Assembly (NCBI RefSeq): GCF_039541915.1
Contig: NZ_BAABHD010000076.1
Span: forward strand, 1-64,000
Direction of reading: 5' to 3'
Length of the DNA stretch: 64,000 nt
From: Nibrella saemangeumensis
GTDB taxonomy: Bacteria; Bacteroidota; Bacteroidia; Cytophagales; Spirosomataceae
Below the pieces are notes generated by a model. That model did not search any database. It had not been told where the DNA came from and saw only the letters and a list, made by a program, of their open reading frames with translations. The translations under genes were made by a program, and so were the position numbers. Every line of letters begins with the position of its first letter. Position 1 is the first letter of the stretch. This document shows positions 54,381-63,998 of this stretch, piece by piece.

Positions 54381-57300
54381 TATCGCGAAAAAAGACTGGT
54401 ATAGTGTTCAATCGTCGCGTGTGCCGAACGCTCCTGCAAAAGAAACCCTTTTTCATCAATATTAATACTAACAAGCGACTTACGCATAAAATCCTCCCGA
54501 AGCTGTTGCAACTCCTGTTTCAATTCCGACAGGTCGATCAGCACCTCCTGCGGAGCGGGTGGCAGGCTGGCCACGTCGGGCAGCGAAAGCCCGCCGATGT
54601 CCTGCCAGCTTAGCCGCAGATCATCGAAGGCCAGCGCCCGCCGAACCAGTTCTTCGTTCGACATACCGCCCAGCTTTTTGTTATCCTCGGTGGTAATCAC
54701 CCGCTCCCCTTCGTTGAGCCATGCCGGAATCGTATCTACACCATTCGGATAACTGCCCCGCTCGACATACTCCGTACCTTTAAAGAATCGCTCTCCGGTC
54801 ACGGTATTATAACCGTCCGCGTAAGCCACCTCAAAGCTGTTGCCGAACTGGTCGTAGACGACAATCCGCTTACCCGACGCATTGTAGGTAATCACGACCG
54901 GATGGCCCTGCGCCGAATACGCCTGACTGATGGGCTGACCGTTGCGCATATCGACCGGCGCAATCGGCCTGCCGGTGGAATCCGTCGGCGTTCGGGGCTG
55001 CGTGATTACCTCCTGATAGAGTGGGTCGGGCTGAATCGGCCCGCTACCTACGTCTGCGCCACCGCTGGCCGGGGGATTCCCCAGGCTGGAGCCTTCAATC
55101 ATCCGGATAATGCCTTCGATCTCGGAAATGGCCGCGTTGATCTTCCCGGCATTGAGCAGCCAGCGCTTGGACTTTAGCTGGGCGATCTCAGCGCGTAGCT
55201 CGGCAATTTTGATCTGTTTGGTAATCTCGAACATCTGCTGCTGAGCGGCATTGAAGGCAGCGGTATATTCCCGCTGGAGCCGCTTACGCTCCTCGGTTGC
55301 TTCGGCTTCCTTACGGGTGATCTCATTCCGCAGCCGCTCCAGTTCAGCCTCCAGTCTGGTTTCAATAGCCTGAATTTTACTTTTGGCTTCATCCCGGATG
55401 GCTACTATCTCGTCTTTCAGCTCAGCCTCCCGTTTGCTTGCCCGCTCCTTCATTTCGGCCAGTACAGCGTCGCGTTCTTCGGCCTGCTGCCTGAAAAGCT
55501 GCTGGTAGTTATCGGCCAGTGCTTTCAGCGTAGCAGCTTCTTCTTTTTTCAGCCGTTCCGCCTGCTCTTTTTCTTCGGCCCGAATCTGCGTAGCGGCCAG
55601 ACTGTTGCCTTTGGTCTTATCCAGCTTGGCATCCTCAACGTCCTTATGTACCTGCTCGATCTGGCGGGCGTAAGCTTCCTCGACCTGCCGCTTTTCGGCT
55701 TCGTCGGTCAGCGTGGCCAGAATACGCTCACGGGTAGCTTCCAGCCGGGCCACTTCCGCAGCCCGGTAGCGTTCCAGTGCCTCGTTGCGCACCCGGTCAA
55801 GAATACCGGCCGCTTCGATCTCGTCTTTTTTGGACTGTTCCAGCAGGCTGCGCCGGTAGTCGTACATTTCCTTCAGCGCCTGTTCTTCGGCCTTCTGCCG
55901 ATCCCGCAGCGCACTGATCTGGTCGTCGTAGCTTTTCCTGACGGCTTCGTACTCCCGCTGGGCGGATTCCTTGAACGCAGCCAGCTTTTTCTCGGCGGCA
56001 TCGACGGCGGCATCCCGCGCCCGCTCCACTTCTTTTTTCTCCGCATCAGCCGCCCGGCGGGCCTCATCCATTTCGGCCTGTTTGGCATCGCGGTACGCCT
56101 TCAGCGCCTGGTCAAGGGCTTCCAGTTTATTTTCGAGAAGTTCGCGTTCCAGTTCAATACCCTGCTCGACCCGCCACTTTTCGGCTTCCAGTTCGCGCTT
56201 TGTGCGGTTGAGCGTAGCAATCTCCATGTCAGCGGCCTTCTTTTTGTGAGCCGTTGCCATACCCTCGATCCAGCCGACGACATCCAGTTTCAGCAGGCTC
56301 TGAATGGCACTGCCGATATTACTGGTGTAATTGGCATGGGCCGCTGCCACGTCACTGATGTACGACAGTTGGGCGTCGTAGCTGCTGCGGTCTGTAGCTA
56401 GTTTGTTCTGCTGCTCATAGTACTGCCGGATGATGCGCTCCCGCTCGGTGTAGCTGTCCGCCATGATGCGCTGCTCCTCAGCGGCCAGCGCTTTGGCATC
56501 CGTAACCGTCGAACGGGCGTAGCGTAGTTTGGCCTCATATTCGTTTTGGCTGTTGGTCAGCTCCGCCTGCATGGCCGACTTCGACAGCGCCATGATCTCC
56601 TCGTAGAAGTCCACGACAACATCGCGGGTCTTGCGAAGCGACTCGGCCATCGACTGCCAGCCGTCGGCAATACCGTCCGCAATGCCTTTTGCCAGCATCC
56701 GCCCCAGCTCCAGCGCCATCATCACCATGCCTTTCTCGGCTTCTTTAGCGGCCCGCACGGCTTCATCCCGTTTCCCGGCCGCCTTTTCCAGATCCAGTTC
56801 GGCCTGCTTGATTCTGACCTTACCCTGCTGGTCGGCTTCGTTATAGACGGTCTGCGCCCACAGCAGCGCGGCTTTAGCCCGGTCGTAGTTGTCCTGGGCG
56901 GCTTTGGCCGATGTGCCGCTGAGCAGTTCCAGATTGGTAACGACGTATCTGGCCTGCTTAGCCAGCTCGCCCAGCACACCGCCCTGTTCACCGATGAAGC
57001 TAAAGACTTCCTGCAGGGACTTCTTACGGGCGGCAATAGCCGCTTTTTCGTTCTGCTCGGTGACTTCGTTAATCTCCTGCTGGATTCTGGCTACCTCCTT
57101 CTGGTATTTTTTCGCTTCGGCAATCGAATACACGTAGCGTTCGCGCTCCTTGCCCAGCATGGCCTCAATACCGATCACCAGCTCTTTTGAGCGCTGACCG
57201 AAGAACTCTGTCAGGCTGTCGATGTCCGCTTTTATCTTACCCTGAAACTCCCGCTGATCTTTGGCGGCAGCTTCAGCTCTCAGCACGTCGTAAAACTGGT

Positions 57301-60097
57301 GAATCTCGGCCGTCACTTTACGGGCTTCCTCGGCATCCTTCACCATCTTATTCTTCCGGGCGTTGAAGAATTTGATTTCCTCGGCTTCGCGGGCATCCAG
57401 ATAGGATTTGGTTTCCTTCAGCGTGTTCTGATTGGCTTCCTTCAGGATAACCTCGATCTGCTGGGCGTTCAGAAAGTTGGCTTCCTGCCGCTTTTTGCCT
57501 TCTTTTTTGATGATGGTTGTTTTCTCCTCCTCAGTCTGTTTAGTGATCGCCAGCAGGTTGTTATGGTGCAGTTTATTCTCCTGCTCAATGAGGATAGCCT
57601 GCGCCTTTCGTTCAGCTTCGGTTTTGGCGTTACCCTGCCGGATTTGGGCAATTACCTGATTGTGCCGGGTCACTTCGGCCTCGATGCGGGCGTTGGTTTC
57701 CGACTCCTCGATGTTGAGCATCCGCTGTTTATGCTCCTTCCGCTCTTTCTCGATGGTGTCGAAGCCCTGCCGAATAGCCGTAAGCTGTTCGATCATGGTG
57801 CCGCTGCCAAACCACGTAAATGCGGACGAGTTGATTTTGGCCACCATGCCCGGTGTCTGGTTAATCAGCTCGATGAGCTTCTGCGAGTCCGGCCCGTATT
57901 TGGCCATAAAATCAGCGGGAAGCACATCCTTGATCTTCTCGAAAAACTGCCGTTCCCGTTCCATCAGCGCCTTTTCGCGCTCACCCAGCTTTTCCTCGGC
58001 GTAGGCTTCGCGGGCCAGCCGGATACGGTCGCGGAACACGTCGTTAACCTTCTCCAGCATCTTAATCAGCTCGGCATTTTTGACCTTTTCGGCATCCATA
58101 CCGGCGAAGAATTCTGGATACTTCGCCATCAGTTGCGAGATAAGCTGAATGCGCTGCTGATCGCCTTCTTTCTTGGACATGGCCAGTTCGACCAGTGCTA
58201 TGAGCGAGTTCTTTTCGCGCTGAAGCTCGACCTCCTGCGCTCCTACGGCAGAGGTAACTTCGGTAGTCACGGCCGCGTAGGACTGCCACAGCGAAATACC
58301 CAGCGATACGGCCGTCAGGATGGCTCCCAGCGGATTTGCCGCCAGTGCCGCCCACATAGCGCGGAGCGAGCCGGTAGCCCCGTTCATGGCCAGCGACATG
58401 GCCTCGGTATTGAGCGTCAGCAGGGTCTGCGCCGTCGTAAGCTGTTTGGTACGGCCTTCATTGATGAGCTTCTGAGCGGCTACCAGCTCCATCGCAATGC
58501 GGTAGGCAGCCCAGGCACTTACCCCGGCCGTAATCACGTTGACGGTTCGTTTGACGGCCGCTTCGGAGCCTATCGTCAGCTCGGTAAACTCACGGATGGT
58601 CTTAACGCCTTTGCCCAGCCCGTTCTCGAAATAGTCACCGACCACCGCTTTTGCTACAAAGAAGGCGTCTTTTAGGTTGGACATCTGACCGCCCAGCGTC
58701 TGCGCCTGAATCGCCATCATGTTGTAATAGCGACCTCCTACGTCGGATGCGTCCCTGATGGCTTTTTTGACCATTTCAAAGCTGATGGTATGGTCTTCGG
58801 CCATCTTCACCACTTCCTGCCGGGTTTTGCCCATCGACTCGGCCAGCAGATCATAGAGCGGCACGCCGTTTTCGGCAAACTGATTGATCTCCTGCTTCAT
58901 CAGCTTGCCTTTATTCATAACGTCGGTGTAGGCTTTGGCAATCAGGGGCAGTCTGTCCTGACCCACTACAGCGGCCATGTTGCCAAGCTGCTCTAGCGTC
59001 GGCAGCAGTTCGCGGGTAGCCACGCCCATCCCTTTGAGCATGAACGTTACCTGCATAAGCTGTTCCACCTCAAAAGGCGTTCGCTTGGCCATGTCCAATA
59101 GCTCACGGGTAAGCTGGTCGGCTTCCTGCTTACTGCCCAGCATCTGCGTCAGCCCCATACGGAAGGAATCTACCTTCGATTTGGCATCAATAACGGCTTT
59201 GGTGAACTCGTAGACTTCGTACACACCGAAGGCGGCAGCAATCAGCGATCTGATGTCCCGCCAGAACTGGCCCTGATTCCGCAGTTCGATAAGCTGTTCC
59301 TGCAAGGCCGCTTTCAGTTCCATGTTCTGCCGCTGGATTTCTCCACGGAAAGCGATGGTTTCCTGCTTACGGGCTTCCTCAAACTGAGATACGCGGGCGC
59401 GGTTCTGCGCCCGGTGAAAATCCGTATCCAGTTCAATAGCCTGCCGGTAGGCCATGCTCGCCTGCCGGGCCGCTTCGGTTTCCTGATTGGCCAGGCTGCG
59501 GGCCTGCTCTACGCGGATACGGCCCTGAGCGGTCGCTTCGGCCGTCTTACGCTTTTCCTCCTCGATTTCTGCCGCCGTCTGTTTGCGCTTCTCCTGAATG
59601 GTAGCGTCAGTCTGGGCCTTGTAATCGGCCAGCTTCATCGAATTGGCCGTGCGGACGGCATCCAGCCGCCGGGCTTCTTCGGCGCGGGCGGCATCAGTCT
59701 GCTGCTGCTCGGCCGCTTTGAAGGCAGCAACCTGCTTAGCGGCCAGTGCCTCTTTTTCTTTGGCCGCAGCCTGCGCGTTGATTACCTGAATGTCTAACGC
59801 GGCCTTGTGGGCGTTGACCTGTTTTTGCAGTTCGGCCTGCTGGGCCGTGGTGACCTGGGCCAGTGACTGCTGTACAGCGACGGCCTGTTGCTGGGTGGCC
59901 TGCTGAACGGCCCCCTGAAGTTGCTGGACTTGCTGGAGCTGCTGCTGGAGCAGGGCTTTGGTCTGCGCCCCACTCCCGGCAGTTGTTTGGGTTAGCTGCT
60001 GCGTCTTCTGGATGATGACATCCAGTTCGCTGCTGACCTGTTTTAATTCTGAATCGACCTCAAAGCGAAAGCGAATGTTTTTTGCTTCAGTAGACAC
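54380..60097 (-). CDS. Tail tape measure protein
   Basis: A 1905-residue protein that sets tail length. The N-terminal part is a long Gln/Ala-rich coiled coil (residues 20-240); about 290-470 matches the TMP_2-type tape measure domain (DMAKRTPFEVEQLMQVTFMLKGMG, INQFAENGVPLYDLLAESMGKTRQE). Several hydrophobic segments lie near 515-610, and very long charged coiled coils fill 1000-1700, with a C-terminal globular region. The start is a GTG at 60097; no better ATG lies nearby. Its length implies a long tail, over 250 nm by the usual rule, which is inference. The last codons contain motif copy 10. Confidence 0.93.
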   Translation of the reverse strand: MSTEAKNIRFRFEVDSELKQVSSELDVIIQKTQQLTQTTAGSGAQTKALLQQQLQQVQQLQGAVQQATQQQAVAVQQSLAQVTTAQQAELQKQVNAHKAALDIQVINAQAAAKEKEALAAKQVAAFKAAEQQQTDAARAEEARRLDAVRTANSMKLADYKAQTDATIQEKRKQTAAEIEEEKRKTAEATAQGRIRVEQARSLANQETEAARQASMAYRQAIELDTDFHRAQNRARVSQFEEARKQETIAFRGEIQRQNMELKAALQEQLIELRNQGQFWRDIRSLIAAAFGVYEVYEFTKAVIDAKSKVDSFRMGLTQMLGSKQEADQLTRELLDMAKRTPFEVEQLMQVTFMLKGMGVATRELLPTLEQLGNMAAVVGQDRLPLIAKAYTDVMNKGKLMKQEINQFAENGVPLYDLLAESMGKTRQEVVKMAEDHTISFEMVKKAIRDASDVGGRYYNMMAIQAQTLGGQMSNLKDAFFVAKAVVGDYFENGLGKGVKTIREFTELTIGSEAAVKRTVNVITAGVSAWAAYRIAMELVAAQKLINEGRTKQLTTAQTLLTLNTEAMSLAMNGATGSLRAMWAALAANPLGAILTAVSLGISLWQSYAAVTTEVTSAVGAQEVELQREKNSLIALVELAMSKKEGDQQRIQLISQLMAKYPEFFAGMDAEKVKNAELIKMLEKVNDVFRDRIRLAREAYAEEKLGEREKALMERERQFFEKIKDVLPADFMAKYGPDSQKLIELINQTPGMVAKINSSAFTWFGSGTMIEQLTAIRQGFDTIEKERKEHKQRMLNIEESETNARIEAEVTRHNQVIAQIRQGNAKTEAERKAQAILIEQENKLHHNNLLAITKQTEEEKTTIIKKEGKKRQEANFLNAQQIEVILKEANQNTLKETKSYLDAREAEEIKFFNARKNKMVKDAEEARKVTAEIHQFYDVLRAEAAAKDQREFQGKIKADIDSLTEFFGQRSKELVIGIEAMLGKERERYVYSIAEAKKYQKEVARIQQEINEVTEQNEKAAIAARKKSLQEVFSFIGEQGGVLGELAKQARYVVTNLELLSGTSAKAAQDNYDRAKAALLWAQTVYNEADQQGKVRIKQAELDLEKAAGKRDEAVRAAKEAEKGMVMMALELGRMLAKGIADGIADGWQSMAESLRKTRDVVVDFYEEIMALSKSAMQAELTNSQNEYEAKLRYARSTVTDAKALAAEEQRIMADSYTERERIIRQYYEQQNKLATDRSSYDAQLSYISDVAAAHANYTSNIGSAIQSLLKLDVVGWIEGMATAHKKKAADMEIATLNRTKRELEAEKWRVEQGIELERELLENKLEALDQALKAYRDAKQAEMDEARRAADAEKKEVERARDAAVDAAEKKLAAFKESAQREYEAVRKSYDDQISALRDRQKAEEQALKEMYDYRRSLLEQSKKDEIEAAGILDRVRNEALERYRAAEVARLEATRERILATLTDEAEKRQVEEAYARQIEQVHKDVEDAKLDKTKGNSLAATQIRAEEKEQAERLKKEEAATLKALADNYQQLFRQQAEERDAVLAEMKERASKREAELKDEIVAIRDEAKSKIQAIETRLEAELERLRNEITRKEAEATEERKRLQREYTAAFNAAQQQMFEITKQIKIAELRAEIAQLKSKRWLLNAGKINAAISEIEGIIRMIEGSSLGNPPASGGADVGSGPIQPDPLYQEVITQPRTPTDSTGRPIAPVDMRNGQPISQAYSAQGHPVVITYNASGKRIVVYDQFGNSFEVAYADGYNTVTGERFFKGTEYVERGSYPNGVDTIPAWLNEGERVITTEDNKKLGGMSNEELVRRALAFDDLRLSWQDIGGLSLPDVASLPPAPQEVLIDLSELKQELQQLREDFMRKSLVSINIDEKGFLLQERSAHATIEHYTSLFSR
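54455..54472 (-). promoter_or_regulatory. Phage 18-bp motif, copy 10
   Basis: Read on the - strand GTTAGTATTAATATTGAT. It lies inside the tape measure coding sequence, 75 bp before the start of the 611-residue tail gene. Confidence 0.62.
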
Positions 60098-60103
60098 AGC
60101 GGG

Positions 60104-60505
60104 TTATACACCCTGCACGAACGTACAGGAATGCGGGTTGGACAAAACTTTCTGTACGTAGTGGCAGAACTCCCAGCTACGCAGCACCCGTTCGACATCG
60201 TCGGCGCTTTGGTGAAGATAAAAAAAACAGCCGAATCGTAACGCCCGGCGGGCGGCCCGGTAGGTCACCATGGGCGATGTCAGATCGGTCAGGAAAATAT
60301 GACACACGTAAAAATACTGCTTGAAAAACTCCATCTGATTGTCCACCGTCAGCCGTTCCAGCGGCAGGCACAGGTTGAGGTATTCGGCCAGTTCCCGCAC
60401 GGCTGTTTCCTGACGGGCGTTCAGGTTTTCCATTTGGATAAACTCGTCCACTGCCTGCGCCAGAAAGGAATCAATATCAACGGAGTCATTAAAACGGCTT
60501 TCCAT
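60104..60505 (-). CDS. Tail assembly chaperone position, unknown
   Basis: A 133-residue helical, Cys- and Phe-rich protein directly before the tape measure gene. Siphoviruses keep tail assembly chaperones here, so this is a position-based guess; no slippery frameshift site is obvious. Nothing in the sequence is diagnostic. Confidence 0.55.
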   Translation of the reverse strand: MESRFNDSVDIDSFLAQAVDEFIQMENLNARQETAVRELAEYLNLCLPLERLTVDNQMEFFKQYFYVCHIFLTDLTSPMVTYRAARRALRFGCFFYLHQSADDVERVLRSWEFCHYVQKVLSNPHSCTFVQGV

Positions 60506-60579
60506 AGGTTAAGTACGCGGTTTGCCTAACGGCTTTCTGTAGTTGAGAAATTGTTTAGGTTGGTTTTGCCTGATAGCGT

Positions 60580-61371
60580 CTATGTCCCGCTGCTGCTTTC
60601 GGAGCCAGGCGCTGATGAAGTCGTGGAACTCCGCAACAGGTAGGCGTAAGAGCCGATGTATGCCTTCTGGGCTTCCATTTGTGACTCTAAAGAGGAAATC
60701 GTAGCGGTCTTTAGCCCGCTGGTTCTGCTCAGCAAGATAGCTCTGCCGAAATCCAAAAAGTCCGTCTGAGCGCTTTCCAGTAAATTTTCGATAGACTTCC
60801 GGGTAACCTCGTTCGAGAGCGCGGCTAAGGGCACGAACTGGCTTAACTGCATGTGTAAAAAAAAACTATACAGCTCCATGTACTTGTAGCAGATCTTCAA
60901 AAACCGCTCGGCCTTGTCGCGGTCGTACACGGCCGGGTCTTCGTCTTCGGCGAAGAACCACACACTTGCCAGTTCAAAAACCCGCCCCACCTGGGAGCCG
61001 ATGCCGTACTCCTTACACTCGTCGTAAAGCCTCAGCCGCTGCTGGTTACGCTGGGTAAGAATGTAGCGCTCGTTGAGAATCGCCTGAATCTCGTCGGGCT
61101 TCATGGTCAAAAGCCCCGACATTAGTTTCATGTCGGTTTCGGCCATAAACCTGAAATAAGCGTCCAGTAGCTCACTGTCAAGCTTCAGCCGGTCGTGCTT
61201 TTCGGTGATGTCGGCAAAGACCACGAATCGGCCCTGGTACATGGCCAGCCCGTTCTCTGCCGCCTGATAGAACTGGATGCCGTCGCGGATGAACGGCTCC
61301 CCGTTGGGCAGCACGGCCGGTACGATCAACTGTTTTTGCAGCGCCTGCTCAAATTCGGGGTGTCGTTTCAT
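60580..61371 (-). CDS. Phage tail protein, unknown
   Basis: A 263-residue helical protein with a Ser/Thr/Gly-rich tail of low complexity at the end. Its ATG overlaps the previous stop by four bases (ATGA), showing coupling with the 172-residue gene. The place before the tape measure suggests a tail assembly or chaperone role. Confidence 0.6.
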   Translation of the reverse strand: MKRHPEFEQALQKQLIVPAVLPNGEPFIRDGIQFYQAAENGLAMYQGRFVVFADITEKHDRLKLDSELLDAYFRFMAETDMKLMSGLLTMKPDEIQAILNERYILTQRNQQRLRLYDECKEYGIGSQVGRVFELASVWFFAEDEDPAVYDRDKAERFLKICYKYMELYSFFLHMQLSQFVPLAALSNEVTRKSIENLLESAQTDFLDFGRAILLSRTSGLKTATISSLESQMEAQKAYIGSYAYLLRSSTTSSAPGSESSSGT

Positions 61372-61886
61372 GCTTGACTCTCAATAGCTTGTGAAAAGAT
61401 CGTTTTCGATACGCCCAGCAGCGACAGCGTGATGGCAAACGCCTGAAGCGTAGGGTCGTAAGGTGTTTTGTCGCTCGGCACGTACAGAAACTGCTCTTTC
61501 AGCACTTGCAGCGTGTTGGTGCTGACCGACAGGACGATCACCCGGCTTAGAGTTTCCAGCGCCATGAGGAATTCCGGCAGCAGTTCCGGATTCCGGCAGG
61601 CGCAGGCCAGCGTAACCGTCACGTCGAATTTTACGTCCTTTTTGGTGCCGTACATATTCCCGGCGCGGTTGGGCAGGGTGCCGTTATGGCGGTAGATCAC
61701 CTGCACATCGGGCGTAAAGCTGAGCTGAAACGGCGCGTTGTTTTCTTCCACGCGCACCAGCTTCAGCCCTTTTATTGATGGGTCGTACTGCGGCTCAACG
61801 CGGCCGGTGAAAACGGCGCGGGTGCCGTCCGGCAGCGTTGTAAGCAACTTCTCGCTTATCGGTTGAAGAAGTGGATTTAACTGCAT
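61368..61886 (-). CDS. Phage tail protein, unknown
   Basis: A 172-residue protein of mixed alpha/beta type (FKLV-type strands, LPEFLMALETLSRVIVLSVSTNTLQVLKE). By order it could be the tail tube or tail terminator. Overlaps on both sides (1 and 4 bp) show tight coupling. Confidence 0.6.
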   Translation of the reverse strand: MQLNPLLQPISEKLLTTLPDGTRAVFTGRVEPQYDPSIKGLKLVRVEENNAPFQLSFTPDVQVIYRHNGTLPNRAGNMYGTKKDVKFDVTVTLACACRNPELLPEFLMALETLSRVIVLSVSTNTLQVLKEQFLYVPSDKTPYDPTLQAFAITLSLLGVSKTIFSQAIESQA

Positions 61887-62362
61887 TAGAGTTGCTGGTC
61901 AAGTTGGTTATAGATTCGTTGCTGATACTGTTCCGACAGAAACTGCTCCTCGGCCTGAGTCGGCTGGAAGGCCGTACCGAAATAAGCTTCAATGTAATCG
62001 GCCCGCTCGCTCATGGCATCAGAGGCAAACCCCACGCCAACGCCTGTGGCATCCGGCATAGCCGTAAATGATTCCATCATATCGCCGGTAAAGGTCAGGT
62101 TCACAATGCTGGTGGTCAGACCCGCCTGCTGACGGCGCTGCCCGTGGGTGCGTGAATAGCGGCCGATGGTCTGCTGGCTTTTGGTCTGCATTAGCTGACC
62201 GGCCGTGTTTTCCCCCCGCATCTGGATGCGCCCGGCTACTTCCTGAACAGCCATGCGGGCTACGTCCAGCAGTTCCTCGTCAGCTTTCTGCTCTACCGTC
62301 AGCAAACCACCCCGGATTTGCCCCAGGGTTGTAATGGCTTCATCGGCATTGGTGGTAAACAT
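61886..62362 (-). CDS. Phage head-tail or tail completion protein, unknown
   Basis: A 158-residue protein, helical at the start and beta-rich at the end (INLTFTGDMMESFTAMPDATGVGVGF; that central pattern recalls gp10-like tail completion proteins). Its stop overlaps the next start by one base. Motif copy 11 lies just before its ATG. Confidence 0.6.
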   Translation of the reverse strand: MFTTNADEAITTLGQIRGGLLTVEQKADEELLDVARMAVQEVAGRIQMRGENTAGQLMQTKSQQTIGRYSRTHGQRRQQAGLTTSIVNLTFTGDMMESFTAMPDATGVGVGFASDAMSERADYIEAYFGTAFQPTQAEEQFLSEQYQQRIYNQLDQQL

Positions 62363-62367
62363 GCAAT

Positions 62368-62395
62368 GGTAATATTGAGGTTAATATTTACTAAC
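62368..62395 (-). promoter_or_regulatory. Phage 18-bp motif, copy 11 (split)
   Basis: Read on the - strand GTTAGTAAATATTAAC, then CTCAATATTACC. It is a diverged, two-half version just before the ATG at 62362. Confidence 0.55.
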
Positions 62396-62410
62396 GGTTT
62401 ATATTATACG

Positions 62411-63421
62411 TCAAACGTAAGAGCCGCGATAATACCGCAGATCGCTATCGTCGGGCCGGTCTACCAGCGAGTCGGTCAGGTCGGCGTACATGCGTCTGGC
62501 TACGGGAGCCAGCAGCCGCCGGGCGTCTGACAGAAAGCGGTTTTCCAGTTCATCGGTAAACATCCGGTTGGAGGCCGTGTACAGCGTCAGGTTGGGCGAA
62601 GCCAGTTTGTCGGTCAGCGTGATCGACCCCAGCAGGTAGAGATACGCCGTGCGCAGCTCCGCCTGATAGTTTTCCAGCACGTCGGCCAGCGTCCGCTCAT
62701 GCGTCGCATCGACAAACACGCCGGTCGGCATTACGTCTGATGCCAGCACCGGCCGGTTATCGGCCAGCGTGTAAGCGGCAGGCTGCACCCTGTAGGGCCC
62801 CTCGTCCTGGCGGGCGTAGGTTTGCCAGCGAACCGGTTCCAATTCCCAAAGCGGCAGGTTGCGCTGGTCGATGCCGACAAAGACTAAAGGCGTACCCATC
62901 AGCTTTAACTGGGTGGACACGTCCAGCAAGAGCGTATTCAGCCCCGGCTCAATGTCCCGGCTCTCTTTCAGCAACAGGCGTTTAGCCCGCAGGTCGATAA
63001 CGACCAGATCGGCCTCTGTGGGCGCTTCCATTTCGGCCAGAAACAGCATTTTATGGAGTATCAGCCGCGAGTCGGGCATGTAGCCGCACGACACAACCAA
63101 CCCCGTATAATGCGATGCAGCCGCCATTTCAGCCGTTGGGTACACCGGCTGCGGGGTTTGCGTTCTGGCCAGCACCGGCCGGAAATGGTCGTCCCTGCTG
63201 ATAGCTATTTCAATTTCTCCGATCAGCCGCTCGTAACATAGCCGGTGCAGGCGCTCCCACACCGATTTTACGCCGGTCGGGTCGTCGTCTTCTGTTTTAT
63301 CGGAAGGCACTGACAGGTCTTCGACCAGCTCGGTACTCATACCCGGCAAATCATTGATCCACAGCGCGGCCGTCTGGTCAACGCCACGCAGACCAATAAC
63401 GGAACGGAAAGGGTTCGTCAT
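62411..63421 (-). CDS. Phage connector or neck protein, unknown
   Basis: A 336-residue alpha/beta protein with a helical C-terminal (YADLTDSLVDRPDDSD). No motif recognised. It lies upstream of the tail genes, where head-tail connectors are expected. It overlaps the preceding gene stop by four bases. Confidence 0.55.
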   Translation of the reverse strand: MTNPFRSVIGLRGVDQTAALWINDLPGMSTELVEDLSVPSDKTEDDDPTGVKSVWERLHRLCYERLIGEIEIAISRDDHFRPVLARTQTPQPVYPTAEMAAASHYTGLVVSCGYMPDSRLILHKMLFLAEMEAPTEADLVVIDLRAKRLLLKESRDIEPGLNTLLLDVSTQLKLMGTPLVFVGIDQRNLPLWELEPVRWQTYARQDEGPYRVQPAAYTLADNRPVLASDVMPTGVFVDATHERTLADVLENYQAELRTAYLYLLGSITLTDKLASPNLTLYTASNRMFTDELENRFLSDARRLLAPVARRMYADLTDSLVDRPDDSDLRYYRGSYV

Positions 63422-63702
63422 TGTACAGCTACCTTTAGGTTGTTAAACTGATTTTTCTGCTCCAGCCCCTTGCGCGTCAGGTGACGGCGTAAGGTCTGTT
63501 CCAGTTGGCCGGGCTGCGGCTGACGGCTCCTGCGGTCACTCAGCCTGAGTTGTTGTACCAGCGCTTCGTTGATGCAGCGCAGTACGCTGATGCGCTCCGG
63601 GCAGGGTAAATGCTCCATGTCAGCGGCTATCAGCTCCCCGGCCTCGATCAGCAGCCTCGTCAGGTGGTTGTGGTTGCCCGCGTCAAACGTCGTTCCTTCC
63701 AT
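63418..63702 (-). CDS. Small phage protein, unknown
   Basis: A 94-residue charged helical protein (LTRLLIEAGELIAADMEHL, PERISVLRCINEALVQQLRLS). The ATG at 63702 is chosen; the longer frame to 63900 is a shadow of the membrane gene. It overlaps that gene by 43 bp and the connector gene by four. Confidence 0.6.
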   Translation of the reverse strand: MEGTTFDAGNHNHLTRLLIEAGELIAADMEHLPCPERISVLRCINEALVQQLRLSDRRSRQPQPGQLEQTLRRHLTRKGLEQKNQFNNLKVAVQ

Positions 63703-63971
63703 GCTCTCAGCGTGTCGTTTTCGTCGGTGAGTGTCAGAAACAGATGAGTCAGCAGCGAAGCGAGTATCAGGGCGGAAATACCCAGCAGCAACAATACCAG
63801 GGCCGTGAGGGCAATAGCCAGCAGCAGCAACACAATGGCCAGCGGCAGCGCTGCCAGCGCCCCGCTGAAGGTGGCCCAGCCGGGTAGCCCCAGCGGCCAC
63901 ATCAATAATAATCCTGACCCGTAATAGGCGAGTAATACGGCCAGAATAGTAATAGTTTTCCTATGCTTCAT
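63660..63971 (-). CDS. Phage membrane protein, unknown
   Basis: A 103-residue, very hydrophobic protein with three membrane segments (residues 7-25, about 33-55 and 57-80) and a basic tail. It could be a holin or a superinfection-exclusion protein; the lysis cassette is elsewhere, so the function is open. Motif copy 12 lies ten bases before its ATG. Confidence 0.65.
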   Translation of the reverse strand: MKHRKTITILAVLLAYYGSGLLLMWPLGLPGWATFSGALAALPLAIVLLLLAIALTALVLLLLGISALILASLLTHLFLTLTDENDTLRAWKERRLTRATTTT

Positions 63972-63980
63972 GCGTAAAAA

Positions 63981-63998
63981 AGTAATATTACTGATTAC
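63981..63998 (-). promoter_or_regulatory. Phage 18-bp motif, copy 12
   Basis: Read on the - strand GTAATCAGTAATATTACT; the right half matches the consensus fully. It lies ten bases before the membrane protein start at the window edge. Confidence 0.6.

Noticed and set aside
57299..58675. Long + strand open frame opposite the tape measure gene
   Set aside because: The tape measure frame is long and clearly coding; the opposite frame follows from its GC-rich third positions.
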